The notes below the pieces were generated by a model. The model saw only the letters and a list, made by a program, of their open reading frames with translations. It was not told the origin of the DNA and ran no database searches. This document shows, in pieces, positions 17,216 through 26,700 of a DNA stretch of 64,000 bases. The position numbers and the translations under genes were made by a program. Source of the DNA: Ignavibacteriaceae bacterium (GTDB taxonomy: Bacteria; Bacteroidota; Ignavibacteria; Ignavibacteriales; Ignavibacteriaceae); assembly GCA_013360295.1 (NCBI GenBank), contig JABWCL010000015.1, positions 25,175 through 89,174 on the forward strand. Reading direction: 5' to 3'. Within the stretch, counting starts at the first letter, position 1. Each line of letters begins with the position of its first letter.

Positions 17216-19348
17216 TTAAAGCATTATTTTTGTGTCAGCTACAAAACAACCCTTTCCGTCCTCGAGGACGATAAGGGGATTGATATCCAGTTCTTTTATC
17301 TGCGGGCAGTCTATTGCAAGCTGCGATAGCCGCTGGATGCATTCTTTAACAGAAGTAATATCACGCGGCAGCCGGCCTCTTGCCCCGGAGAGTATCTCTG
17401 AAGCCTTAGTTCTGGTTATAAGGTCTCCGGCGGTTTTACCGTCAAGCGGGGCAATGCCAAAGTTGACATCTTTATATATTTCAACAAAGATTCCGCCGAG
17501 TCCGAACATTACAACGGCTCCGAAAGTAGTATCACGCTTTAGGCCCAGAATGACCTCCTCTCCCGGCGGGATCATTCTCCTTATAAAGACCCCTTTGATT
17601 AGTGCCTCCGGTTTATGCTTCTGAACGTTTTCCAAAATCCGCACGTATCCCTTTTCGGCATCTTCTTTTGAATTAATGTTCAGCAGCACTCCGCCGACAT
17701 CAAACTTATGAACTATGTCATCTGACATAATTTTCATTACGACAGGATAGCCCAATTCCCCGGCAAGCTTGCCTGCCTCTTCTTTAGATTTTACAAGTCC
17801 GCTTTTCAGGACAGGGAACCTGTAAGCCTCAAGCACTTTCACGGCTTCTTCTTCGGGCAGGTACTTTCTTCCCGCGTTCACTGCTTCCTCGAGTATTGCC
17901 GACGCCGTTTTTGTATCCACATCAGAAAACGAACCCACGGGCTGTGGCTGTTCCTCAAGCATCTTCTTAAACTGATAAGTGGATGCAAACGCTACGGGCA
18001 TTGATTCAGGGAGGATGTAGTGTGGGATTTTATTCCTCTGAAGAATATCTATACCCGCAGCCACATCGGCTTCGCCCATAAATGATGTATATATTGGTTT
18101 AGAGAACTGGCTTGAAATGCGGCTGATCTCCGAGGCGATACTTTCAATTTCGGTCATTGACTGTGGTGTCAGAATAATAAAGACACCGTCAATGTTTTCA
18201 TCCTTCATTATGCTTGAAACGGCCACATTATACCGGTCGGCGCGTGCATCTCCGATAACATCCACGGGATTATTAATGTTAGCGGTTTTAGGAAGGCTTT
18301 TGCGCAGAATGTCGGTAGTTTCCGGTTTAAATCGGGGCAGGTCAAGGCCGCATTTTATCGCGGCATCGGTTGTAAGTACACCCGGCCCGCCCGCGTTTGT
18401 AATGATGGCAACCCGGTTTCCCTTTGGCAGAGGCTGATAGGTAAAGGCAATTGCTTTATTGAACATCTCTTCAATATCATCGCACCTTATGATGCCCGCC
18501 TGCTTAAATGCGGCGTCACACGCATCATCGCTTCCGGCGAGGGAGCCTGTATGAGAGGCCGCGGCTGAGGCGCCGGCGTGTGTCCGTCCGGATTTTATCG
18601 CCAGCACGGGTTTGCCTGTTTCGCGTATCACGGTATTTGCCGCCTTCACAAGCGCGGGGCCGTCACTGATCTCTTCGAGGTAGATGAGAATAACTTTCGT
18701 TTTAGGGTCATCTTTAAGGAAATAAAGAAGGTCTATTTCACTTATGTCTGCCTTATTTCCGATACTGACGAATTTGGAGAAGCCGATGTGTTTAGCCTGG
18801 GCATAATCAAGAACGGCGGTACAAAGCGCCCCGCTTTGTGAAATGAAGGCGATGTTTCCTTCTTCCGGCATCTTTCTCGCGAAGGATGCATCAAGCATAA
18901 CCGCGGGATCGGTGTTTATCACACCAAGGCAATTGGGGCCGATAAAGTTCATACCGTATTTTTTAGCGATTTCCTTTATGGTTTCCTCGCGTTCTATACC
19001 CTGCCCTCCAACCTCCTTAAAGCCGGCGGAGATAATTATCGCTCCTTTGATCCCTTTCTGCCCGCACTGCTCAAGCGCCATATGCATAACGGAACTCGGG
19101 TAAACGATTACGGCAAGATCCACGGGATCTTCAATATCGATCACATATTTGTATGTTTTAATTGAAGCTATATGTTTTTCGCGCGGATTGACCGGATAGA
19201 CCACCCCTTTGAACTCAGCTTTGAGAATATTGGTGAGAATGTCGCTGGGAACAGTTCCCTTTACGTTGTTTGCCCCGAGAACCGCAATTGACTGCGGGTT
19301 AAAGATCCTTTCGATGTTTTTTATTTTTTCGGAAACATCGTTATTCAT
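17216..19348 (-). CDS. ADP-forming acyl/acetate-CoA ligase, fused alpha-beta
   Basis: The 710-residue protein has the domain order of NDP-forming acyl-CoA synthetases: a CoA-binding Rossmann domain (about 12-140), two succinyl-CoA-ligase-like flavodoxin domains (about 150-460) and a C-terminal ATP-grasp domain (about 485-705). His266 in the SHTGSLAG motif is the likely phosphohistidine. The reaction interconverts acyl-CoA + ADP + Pi with acid + CoA + ATP, either making ATP from acetyl-CoA or activating an acid. The start has a GGAG ribosome site. It lies 25 bases after an acyl carrier protein gene and 21 before nagB. Substrate is unknown; branched or aryl acids are as possible as acetate. Confidence 0.88.
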   Translation of the reverse strand: MNNDVSEKIKNIERIFNPQSIAVLGANNVKGTVPSDILTNILKAEFKGVVYPVNPREKHIASIKTYKYVIDIEDPVDLAVIVYPSSVMHMALEQCGQKGIKGAIIISAGFKEVGGQGIEREETIKEIAKKYGMNFIGPNCLGVINTDPAVMLDASFARKMPEEGNIAFISQSGALCTAVLDYAQAKHIGFSKFVSIGNKADISEIDLLYFLKDDPKTKVILIYLEEISDGPALVKAANTVIRETGKPVLAIKSGRTHAGASAAASHTGSLAGSDDACDAAFKQAGIIRCDDIEEMFNKAIAFTYQPLPKGNRVAIITNAGGPGVLTTDAAIKCGLDLPRFKPETTDILRKSLPKTANINNPVDVIGDARADRYNVAVSSIMKDENIDGVFIILTPQSMTEIESIASEISRISSQFSKPIYTSFMGEADVAAGIDILQRNKIPHYILPESMPVAFASTYQFKKMLEEQPQPVGSFSDVDTKTASAILEEAVNAGRKYLPEEEAVKVLEAYRFPVLKSGLVKSKEEAGKLAGELGYPVVMKIMSDDIVHKFDVGGVLLNINSKEDAEKGYVRILENVQKHKPEALIKGVFIRRMIPPGEEVILGLKRDTTFGAVVMFGLGGIFVEIYKDVNFGIAPLDGKTAGDLITRTKASEILSGARGRLPRDITSVKECIQRLSQLAIDCPQIKELDINPLIVLEDGKGCFVADTKIML

Positions 19349-19373
19349 CGTTACTCCGGGTTTTTGGTTTGTG

Positions 19374-19616
19374 TTATTTCAGGTATTGAGATATAAATTT
19401 TACTGCATCTGCTACCGTCTGAACTTCGAGCGCTTTATCTTCAGCCATTTCAATGTCGAACTCTTCTTCAAAAGCGGCTACAAGTTCAACGCTCTGGAGA
19501 GAGTCGGCGCCGAGATCAAAAATAAAATTGGAGTGATCTGCTATTGTTTCTTCGTTAACTTTAAGGACCCGTGCAATAACCTTTTTAACTCGGGCCTGTA
19601 CTTCGCTGTTATCCAT
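19374..19616 (-). CDS. Acyl carrier protein
   Basis: An 80-residue acidic helical protein with the phosphopantetheine site DLGADSLQSVEL; Ser39 is the attachment residue. Length and pattern are those of a fatty-acid-type ACP. An AGGAG ribosome site precedes the ATG. It is not beside fab genes but leads a run with an ADP-forming acyl-CoA synthetase and nagB, so it may be a specialised ACP rather than the housekeeping one; that is inference from context. I therefore leave the symbol empty. Confidence 0.92.
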   Translation of the reverse strand: MDNSEVQARVKKVIARVLKVNEETIADHSNFIFDLGADSLQSVELVAAFEEEFDIEMAEDKALEVQTVADAVKFISQYLK

Positions 19617-20112
19617 ATATGACTCCTGGGAATAATAGATTTGTGATGTGAGGAAAACCGGGGGACCATTATAATAAAATGAATGCTATAGATTTTCTGA
19701 TTTTTTACTAATTAAATATCCCTATTTGGGAGGATAAAAGCAAGAAAAAGCGGCGTGAGAACTGAAAATTTTATTGTTACATGGGGAGGGGTGAGGCGGC
19801 AAGACAGATGGTTTTAGCGTATTCGTAAAGTTACTAATGCGTATCCGGATATGATAATTTAAAATATTTGTTTGTACAAGACTATCAAAAAATTATAATG
19901 TAGGTCGAGGCTGGAAGTGTAGTGCGGGTCGAGGTGGGGAGTGTAGAGCAGGTCGCGACCTGCCCTACAAAAACAAATAATTACTTCCGGCGGGTATGTT
20001 TCTTAAATGTATTATTAAACCTCATCAAAGAGACCTTAAAAAATATTATATGCAATAAACTGTTGCATCATACAGAAAAATAACTTTTATAAAATTTGAT
20101 TGCTTGATATGC
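19617..20112. other. Intergenic region with composite palindromic repeat
   Basis: No gene is supported in these 496 bases. The part next to the ACP gene is AT rich and probably carries its promoter on the minus strand. The middle holds the repeat listed at 19899-19968. Confidence 0.45.
19899..19968. repeat. GTAG...CTAC palindromic repeat with degenerate half units
   Basis: A perfect 16-base core GCAGGTCGCGACCTGC (19948-19963) is flanked by GTAGA and CCTAC, making a 26-base near-palindrome. It is preceded by two degraded half units (TGTAGGTCGAGGC, TGTAGTGCGGGTCGAGG) spaced about 22-24 bases apart. The same layout, degraded halves followed by a full palindrome, occurs at 26851-26970. Confidence 0.7.
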
Positions 20113-20856
20113 TCAATCTTTCACACACCGCACACTGAACCCATAATCCTTTTCTATGAGAGATAAAGTGATATTACTATAGTTGAATTGCAGGTTCATA
20201 TAATTTGTAAAAGTAGAGTTGATTTGCGATGAACTTAAAAAGTAAGCGTTCGCGCCGATATTGCCGTAATACGCAACGTAGGGTTGACGGTAGCCTCCCA
20301 ACAGGGCTGAGAACCCGCTTGTATTTGTCCCGACACCATTTTGTGAGGGTGATTGATATACACCCTGTCCTATAGCCTTTAATGCGTTACCGCCTGTACT
20401 TACTCCGCCGGCAGTATTTGATAATGTTGTAATTTCAGCAATCGTGGGAATATGCCAGCCGGTCGGGCATATTCCCTTAGCGCCTGACGTCGTCACATAC
20501 TGCATTGCTTCATTCCATTGATAGAGCCCGCCGTAAGTATTACAATTGTTCTCATTGTCGCCATTACAATATTTTTCTATAATGCCGTTATCAGCTGCAT
20601 TCTGACTTCCATTTATTCTTGTACCGATATTCAGGTTTCGTGCAAACCAGCATTGTGAGCCGATTAAAACAGTAGGATAAACTTCCCCTCCGTAAAGCAC
20701 CTTATCGCCGCAGGTAAAAGAATGAAATGTAATAGAGTCCACATCCGAGGTATGGCTGAAAACCGATTCAGACCCTTTGATTATTTTGACATGATTCTGT
20801 GAATACACTGAAGTATAGCATAACAATAGTATAAACATTAAAATGATTTTTTTCAT
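20113..20856 (-). CDS. FISUMP (Fibrobacter major paralogous) domain secreted protein
   Basis: A 247-residue protein with a signal peptide (ending VYSQ, about residues 1-20). Residues about 50-245 carry the pattern of the FISUMP domain: VLIGSQCWFARNLNIGTRI, a YGGLYQWNEAM block, GICPTGWHIPT and a final GFSVRCVKD. Function of this domain is unknown; it occurs in surface proteins. The start is placed at ATG 20856 rather than the TTG two codons earlier. The gene lies 17 bases downstream of a T9SS protein gene and lacks a T9SS tail of its own. Confidence 0.8.
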   Translation of the reverse strand: MKKIILMFILLLCYTSVYSQNHVKIIKGSESVFSHTSDVDSITFHSFTCGDKVLYGGEVYPTVLIGSQCWFARNLNIGTRINGSQNAADNGIIEKYCNGDNENNCNTYGGLYQWNEAMQYVTTSGAKGICPTGWHIPTIAEITTLSNTAGGVSTGGNALKAIGQGVYQSPSQNGVGTNTSGFSALLGGYRQPYVAYYGNIGANAYFLSSSQINSTFTNYMNLQFNYSNITLSLIEKDYGFSVRCVKD

Positions 20857-20873
20857 TGTCAATTTCCCTTCCT

Positions 20874-21674
20874 TTATTTTATTAATAACATTTGTATGGT
20901 TGAAGAATAGTCTTTACCGTAAAGCCGGCAAATATATAGTCCGCTTGGGAGTCCGTCTCCGTCGAAGTTGATTTCGTAATCTCCTGCAATCTGCTCTGAA
21001 TTTACAAGGTTTCTCACCTCACGCCCCAGAGCATCATACACAATAAGCTTTGTATAAGAATCCTCCGGAATCGAATAACTGATCGTTGTTGACGGATTAA
21101 ACGGGTTTGGATAGTTTTGACGCAGAGTAAAATTTTCCGGAGCGCCGGACGAAATACTGACTGGATCGCTGTAGCTGAACGTCCCATCTGTATCTATCTG
21201 TTTAAGTCGGTAGAACAATTTCCCTTTTACCGTGACCGGATCGGTGAACGAATAATCTTTTGTGCTGTTGCTGTTTCCGTTCCCGGGTACAAATCCGGCT
21301 TTTTTCCATTCCTCGGATTTCTCAGAACGCTTTTCAATTTCAAATCCGTAGTTGTTTACCTCCGTAGCCGTGCTCCATTTTAACAGAATATGAGGTCCCT
21401 TTCTGTGTGCCGTGAAATAGACCAGCTCTACCGGAAGCGGGTTTCCGCCGTCCTCGGTACCGAAAAACAATTTGTTTATATCGGTCATCTGCTTGTTTAT
21501 GCTCGTAGCATTGGTAAGCAGGAAAGTTACCGTTGAACCGGAAAATGTAACTTTTTGTATTAATTCAATTGAAGTGCTGTTCGACGGATCACCGTTCTTG
21601 TATGATACTCCCAGGAAAGTCTGAGAATAAAGCCACATAGGTAGAAGCGATAAAAATATTATTAATTTTTTCAA
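20874..21674 (-). CDS. Short T9SS type A sorting-domain protein
   Basis: A 266-residue secreted protein. It has a signal peptide (ending LYSQ), a short unique region (about 20-75), then the linker module LPVELVYFTA with a WSTATEVNNYGFEIEKR fibronectin-like segment (about 85-170). The C-terminal sorting domain begins at FTLRQNYPNPFNPSTTISY and ends IQMLLIK. The tail directs export by the type IX system and surface anchoring. Nearly all of the protein is linker and tail, so its own passenger is only about 60 residues. It is just upstream of the FISUMP gene and 49 bases downstream of the small membrane protein at 21724. Confidence 0.85.
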   Translation of the reverse strand: MKKLIIFLSLLPMWLYSQTFLGVSYKNGDPSNSTSIELIQKVTFSGSTVTFLLTNATSINKQMTDINKLFFGTEDGGNPLPVELVYFTAHRKGPHILLKWSTATEVNNYGFEIEKRSEKSEEWKKAGFVPGNGNSNSTKDYSFTDPVTVKGKLFYRLKQIDTDGTFSYSDPVSISSGAPENFTLRQNYPNPFNPSTTISYSIPEDSYTKLIVYDALGREVRNLVNSEQIAGDYEINFDGDGLPSGLYICRLYGKDYSSTIQMLLIK

Positions 21675-21723
21675 TCAATGATTCCTTTTGGTAATAATTA
21701 ATTTTCAGCGGGATGTTTGCCGA

Positions 21724-21915
21724 TCAAAGTAATGCCCAGTTAAAAGTTATGATCACAGCCATTGCCAGGCCGGCCCAGAAGAGTCTCGCTATTTTATCTT
21801 TTATCGTTTTTTTGGCTATATAGAGCTGATCATAATCAGAGTCCCTTATGTAATCTCCGTCCTTTATGTTCCAGTTGTGTAATTGCAGATTATGTTCCAA
21901 AAAATTCCTTTCCAT
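21724..21915 (-). CDS. Small membrane protein with WxIxxGDYIxD motif (copy 2)
   Basis: A 63-residue protein: a polar N-terminus with NWNIKDGDYIRDSDYDQ, a Lys/Arg stretch, then one membrane helix (about 44-63, LFWAGLAMAVIITFNWALL). It is paralogous to the protein encoded 20 bases upstream, which shares W-x-I-x-x-GDYI-x-D at the same place and the same basic-then-helix form. No family is recognised. Both may act as small inner-membrane or envelope partners; nothing firmer can be said. Confidence 0.7.
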   Translation of the reverse strand: MERNFLEHNLQLHNWNIKDGDYIRDSDYDQLYIAKKTIKDKIARLFWAGLAMAVIITFNWALL

Positions 21916-21935
21916 TTTAACTTTAGTTGGTGACC

Positions 21936-22139
21936 TTATATTTTAATCTTTGACGCGAATAACATAAAAAAGAACATTGCCCCGAAGGCCATTAAGCCCA
22001 GCGTAACATAGATGCCCGTGATTTCACGTTTCCTTTCTTTTTTCGCAAGTTCGTGTTGTTTTACATAATTTGGCTCGTCCGGGATATAATCACCGTTCGC
22101 AATATCCCAGCCTGATTGGGGGATAAGTATATTTTTCAT
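21936..22139 (-). CDS. Small membrane protein with WxIxxGDYIxD motif (copy 1)
   Basis: A 67-residue protein with GWDIANGDYIPDEPNYVKQ near the N-terminus, a basic segment KKERKRE and a C-terminal membrane helix (about 42-63). An AAAGGAA ribosome site precedes the ATG. It is the upstream partner of the paralogue at 21724, probably in one transcript with it. Sequence identity outside the motif is low, so the duplication is old. Function unknown. Confidence 0.7.
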   Translation of the reverse strand: MKNILIPQSGWDIANGDYIPDEPNYVKQHELAKKERKREITGIYVTLGLMAFGAMFFFMLFASKIKI

Positions 22140-22266
22140 ATATGTTCCTTTTAATTATTATAAATATATTTTTCAGTTATCGATTTTATGGCCATTTATC
22201 CGTCAGAATTATATTTGCATTAAATAATTCTGGAGTAATCCAAATATTTCATTATTCCCATTTTAT

Positions 22267-22614
22267 TTATTGCTTATGAACATAGTTTATCAGCATCGTC
22301 AGATCATCCTTGCCCAGAAAAGCCTTTGCTCCTGCGGACATTGCGGCATCCCTGAACACGCTCTTATCGTGAGCAGTCAGAATTATCACATTGGCAAGGG
22401 GATCATAGGTGATTATGTTTTTGGTTGCGGTCAAGCCGTCAACCTTCTTCATTTCAATATCCATAATCACATAATCGGGGTGGTTTGATTTATAGAGTTC
22501 AAACGCTTCCTCCCCGTCTTCTGCCTCAATAAACAGATCATACCGGTTTTTCAGCACTGAAGCGATCATTCTCCTTAATTTGGGATTATCGTCAACGGAG
22601 AGAATCTTAGTCAC
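22267..22614 (-). CDS. Stand-alone response regulator receiver protein
   Basis: A CheY-like receiver domain without an output domain. Visible landmarks are the acidic pair in LSVDDNP, the phospho-acceptor Asp in YVIMDIEM (residue 52 from the chosen start), the Thr of ILTAHD and the Lys of FLGKDD. The start is taken as GTG at 22614, which has GGTGGAGAT just before it; a TTG five codons upstream (22629) is possible. It would pass phosphate or a binding signal from a histidine kinase, with no partner gene directly attached. Confidence 0.85.
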   Translation of the reverse strand: MTKILSVDDNPKLRRMIASVLKNRYDLFIEAEDGEEAFELYKSNHPDYVIMDIEMKKVDGLTATKNIITYDPLANVIILTAHDKSVFRDAAMSAGAKAFLGKDDLTMLINYVHKQ

Positions 22615-22629
22615 ATCTCCACCCTGCAA

Positions 22630-23058
22630 TTAGAAATTTCGGCGCTGATACGGAAGATTTTTTGCCCCTCAGTGTTACGTGCTTGGCGCCAGGAAAATAT
22701 CCTTCGCGCAGGGTCCTGCCGGTTAAGTTCATATTGATTCTCTCTTTATGTGTGAAAACGAAAAATTAACGAAATGAAATTACAGAGGAGACCTAATGGA
22801 GGACAATGAGTGTAACCACTCAATTATCTAAGTGGTTCCACCTAGGTGAAGCGGGAATCAGGGATCAGGGAGCAGAGATCAGAGACCAGGGTTTTCAATG
22901 ATCAATTATCAATGGACAACGATCAATGATCAAATTTTTTTTTGAGCGGTCTCCCCGATTGAAGGACAGCTATTATTCCCGGCTATTTTTGCAGGGAATT
23001 GGGAACTGGGGAATTAAGGTTAAGAAATTCTTAATTCATAATTCTTAATTTTTAATTC
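22630..23058. other. Intergenic region with hairpin and GATCAA repeats
   Basis: No gene is seen. It contains an inverted repeat (AACCACT 22814-22820 with AGTGGTT 22831-22837), directly followed by the perfect 10-base palindrome CACCTAGGTG (22839-22848), a run of ATCAGGGA/AGAGATCAGAGACC direct repeats (22857-22892), GATCAA repeats (22895-22934) and an AT-rich repeat next to the response-regulator stop. Confidence 0.5.
22895..22934. repeat. CAATGATCAA-type short repeat
   Basis: Overlapping copies of CAATGATCAA and GATCAATGATCAA. A second copy lies at 31074-31108 and a third, inside a coding region, at 47097-47115. Confidence 0.6.
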
Positions 23059-23062
23059 TTAA
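23026..23062. repeat. AATTCTTAATTTTTAATT repeat at a gene 3' end
   Basis: An AT-rich repeat block of TTAATTCTTAATTTTT units runs into the 3' end of the response-regulator gene and supplies its stop codon. Related blocks lie at 29488, 29556, 31229 and 63819. Confidence 0.6.
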
Positions 23063-23700
23063 AGTTTTTCTTTGTTATCAAGCGCGAAGCGGAGGAGGGC
23101 ATTGCCGCCGGACAGGTTAAGCTTTTTGCAAATATTGTTTCGGTGGTTTTCTACCGTCCTGTATGAGATGAACAGTTCCGCGGCGATCTCTTTTGTGGTT
23201 TTGTTTAGTGCTACATATTTCAGGATCTTTCTTTCGGTCAGCGTTAGTGCTGATAATGACGATGATAAAATTCCTGAGTCGGGAGCTTTGTCTTTCAGTA
23301 AAATGTCTGAGAGTTCACTGCTGATGTATTTACCGCCGGATAACACTTTGTCCAGGCATAGCTTTATTTCTACAAGCGCGGTATCTTTAAGAAGAAATCC
23401 CGCGGCTCCGTATTCAAGCGCCGCGCTGAGCAACGAAGCATCTTTGTAAGCGGTATTGATGATAATCCTGGTGCCGGTTTTCTTTTTCGCGATTTCTTTC
23501 AGTATCTCGATGCCGCCGAGTCCGGGCATATTGATGTCTATCAGAGCCAGATCAGGTTCGGTTTTTTCTATCAAACGGAGCGCTTCCAAACCATCCCCGG
23601 CTTCACCTGTAATTATCATTCCCGGGTATCCGGCGATCAGTGATTTCATTCCCTGGCGGACTATCGGGTGGTCATCAGCTATTATTATCGAGTATTCCAT
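23059..23700 (-). CDS. NarL/LuxR-family response regulator
   Basis: A 213-residue regulator with an N-terminal receiver domain (about 3-118; acidic pair in IIADDHP, phospho-acceptor Asp55 in LALIDINMPG, conserved Lys in FLLKD) and a C-terminal LuxR-type helix-turn-helix (about 148-207; LTLTERKILKYVALNKTTKEI, RTVENHRNNICKKL). It overlaps the 3' end of the sensor kinase gene by 26 bases, so the two are a cognate pair; order is kinase then regulator on the minus strand. Likely a DNA-binding transcription factor; targets unknown. Confidence 0.92.
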   Translation of the reverse strand: MEYSIIIADDHPIVRQGMKSLIAGYPGMIITGEAGDGLEALRLIEKTEPDLALIDINMPGLGGIEILKEIAKKKTGTRIIINTAYKDASLLSAALEYGAAGFLLKDTALVEIKLCLDKVLSGGKYISSELSDILLKDKAPDSGILSSSLSALTLTERKILKYVALNKTTKEIAAELFISYRTVENHRNNICKKLNLSGGNALLRFALDNKEKL

Positions 23701-26700
23701 TTAATTTCTCTTTCGTAACAGGAATTTTTATATGAATTGTTGTTCCGCCGTTAATCGCGGAGTTAATATGATATTCCCCCCTTAAAATTCTTGCCCGTTC
23801 AATTATTCCCGTCAGCCCCATTCCCTTTGTGACAGTATTGTTTTCCAAAACCAGTTTAGCATCAAATCCCTTCCCGTTATCTTTGACAAGCAGATTAATG
23901 AAATCCTCCTCGCGCGAGATAATCACGGTAATAAGTTCCGCCCCGGAGTGTTTTATCACATTGTTCATTATCTCCTGAACGATCCTGAAAATAAGAATTT
24001 CGTTATCCTTCTCCACCAGGCCGTCTATTGGATTAATCTCGTGCTCAATCTTCATTTCAGTTGCTTTCTGAACGTTTGACATCAGCTGTTTAAGTGTCTC
24101 CGTCAATCCGAGACGGTCAAGCTGAACAGGCCTCAGGTTCTGCGCGATCTTCCGTGATTCGTCAAGCGCTTCCCCCGCGAGAGTTGAGATCTCGGTCAGG
24201 TGTCCGGCGGAGTCGTCAGCCTGTTTGTTATCGCGCAGCGCGATGAGCGCGTAGTTCTTTATGAGCAACAAATTCTGCGCGAGGCTGTCGTGAATCTCTC
24301 CCGCGATCCTTTTCCTTTCACTTTCCTGCGATTCGATCAGTTGTCTTGCCAGCTCTTCTCTCTGACGCGCCTTTTTCTTAAAAATTCTGACACGCCAAAA
24401 ATAAAAACTTGGGCCAGATAATATAAATATGAAAACTACAAGGGCGATGAACCAGTTCGAAAGCCAGAACGGAGGAAAGATAATAATCCCAAGCTGTGCC
24501 GGGACCTCGCTCCAGACACCGCTGTTATTTGCCGCTCTTATTAGTAGCGTATATTCTCCAGGAGGGAGTTTTTCAAAAACAATTTCGCGCCTGCCGCCAA
24601 TATTTATCCATTCATCGTCTGAGCCTGCCAACTTATAACTATACCTGTTTTTTAATGGTTCGGTAAAACTTAATGCCGTGAACGCAACCAGAAGGCTGCG
24701 GTGATTATAGGGCAGTTCAAGAATACCTGTGTGGCTTACAGGTTCATTGTTATGCCAGACTCCGGATATTTTAACGGGAGGTGGAACCCGGTTTTCTCGT
24801 ACTGCATTTGTATTAATGGAGGCGATGCCGTTTACGGTGGGGAACCAAACTCTTCCGTCGGGCGAAAATGCCGAGTTAGGGGAGAATCCCCCGTTAGTCT
24901 CGCTGTTTATCATCCCGCTGCCCGCGGTGAAAATCAGAGATGTGATGTATTTCTCTTTTCCATCAAAAAAACTCTCTAAACTATTTTTTGTAACGGCAAA
25001 GATACCCCTGTTGCATCCCATCCAAAGCCTGCCGTAATCATCTTCCAATATGTGTGAAACAAGGTTATCGTAGAGCCCTCCTTTTGTGGTAATCACGGAA
25101 ACAATGCCGTTACTTAGCCTTGCAAGCCCAGCCCCGTAAGTGCCGATCCATAAATTATTCTCATCATCCTCGTAAAGAGCCCGCACTGTTTTTGAAGGTA
25201 TTGACTCTGAACCGGGGAAATCAATAACCTTTCCCCCGCGGATTTTTGATAACCCTCCTCCGGTGCCCACCCACAGTGACCCGTCACGCGATAATAAAAA
25301 TGATCTTATCTCATTACTCTTTAATCCTGAGGATGTATCATACCGGTTAACTGATCCGCGTTCTGTCAGTTCGTAAATCCCGTTTGCCAGCGAACCAAAC
25401 CAGATACTTCCGCCCGCCTCAGTTATTGCGAGTACAACCTTTGCGGCGATTTCCTTTACATTTATGATCTTTATCCTGCCGCTTCGGGTGGTGTTTTTCC
25501 AGTCTCTTAACAGGTACACACCGCCTCCCCAGGTGCCTATCCAGAGATCTCCGTTTGAATCCTCATATAGCGACCAAACACATTCGTTCGGGAGTGATGG
25601 GGCGGCGATCAGTGTTCGATGATTATTTCCTTTATCAATAATGCTTATACCGCCGCAATTAATACCTGAGAGGAGGCTGCCGTTTCGTGTAAGTAGAACG
25701 GATGTGAAGTTGTTGATTGAAGAAGGGTGAGTATTCCTAAAAGTGTTGATACGGCTCTTCCGAAGCTGCATCAGGCCTGAAGTTTTTGTCCCGAGCCAAT
25801 AATTTCCTTCTCTGTCTTCCAAGAAAGTAAAAATTTCATTGTCTGAAAGCTCGTCTCCCCTGGTGTAATTATGTACAGTTTGACCGTCGAAAATATTTAT
25901 TCCTTTGTCAGTAGCAAACCAAATATTGCCGTTCGAGTCCTGGTTGATTCTCCTGACCCAGTAAGAAAGGAGCTTGATTTTTGGGAATTGTTTTTCTTTT
26001 GAGTTGCCCGGAAAGTATTGTATGTTATAATCCCTTCGGCATACCCAGAGATTATTATCTTTATCAAAGAACGGTGCAATAGCAAGTTCATTCCCCGCGG
26101 AGAAATCAAAACCTGAAAGAATAAAAGCCCGTCCGTTAAATTTCAGGCAGACACTCCCCGACGCAACGAAAATGTTTTCATTTTTGTCTTTGAAGAGATA
26201 ATAGTTTTTCTCCGCTCCGGTGACGTTATTAAAAATCTGTTCTTCTTTGCCATTCAACCGGATCAATGCTCCCGATAATGTTTGTATCCATACGGCGTTT
26301 TCCGAATCTTTCATTATAGCGAGGATAGACTCGTTATCAGGTATGCCTTTAATCTTTACCCTCCTGAAGTTATCATTCTTGTAAACTACAATTCCCCCGC
26401 CTTCAAACCCAATCCACAATTCGCCATTAATTTCGGACATAGTCAGCACCCTGTCGGTGTTCATCTCGGGTGTATTTGACGTATTGAAGTGTGTGAATTC
26501 TACTCCGTCGAACCGTGCGACACCGCCGAACGTACCGATCCATATATATCCGTCCGAAGACTGAACAAGGCTTTTCACGGTATTCTGCGGAAGACCGTTT
26601 TCGATATTCCACGATTTTACCAAAAACCTGACCTTGTCTCCGGCGTAGTTATCCTCGCAAAACACGGACAGCAAAATGACAATAAAAAGAAATAATCCGG

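Noticed and set aside
22207..22215. TATATTTG promoter-like box
   Set aside because: It faces the plus strand, where no gene follows; likely chance in AT-rich DNA.
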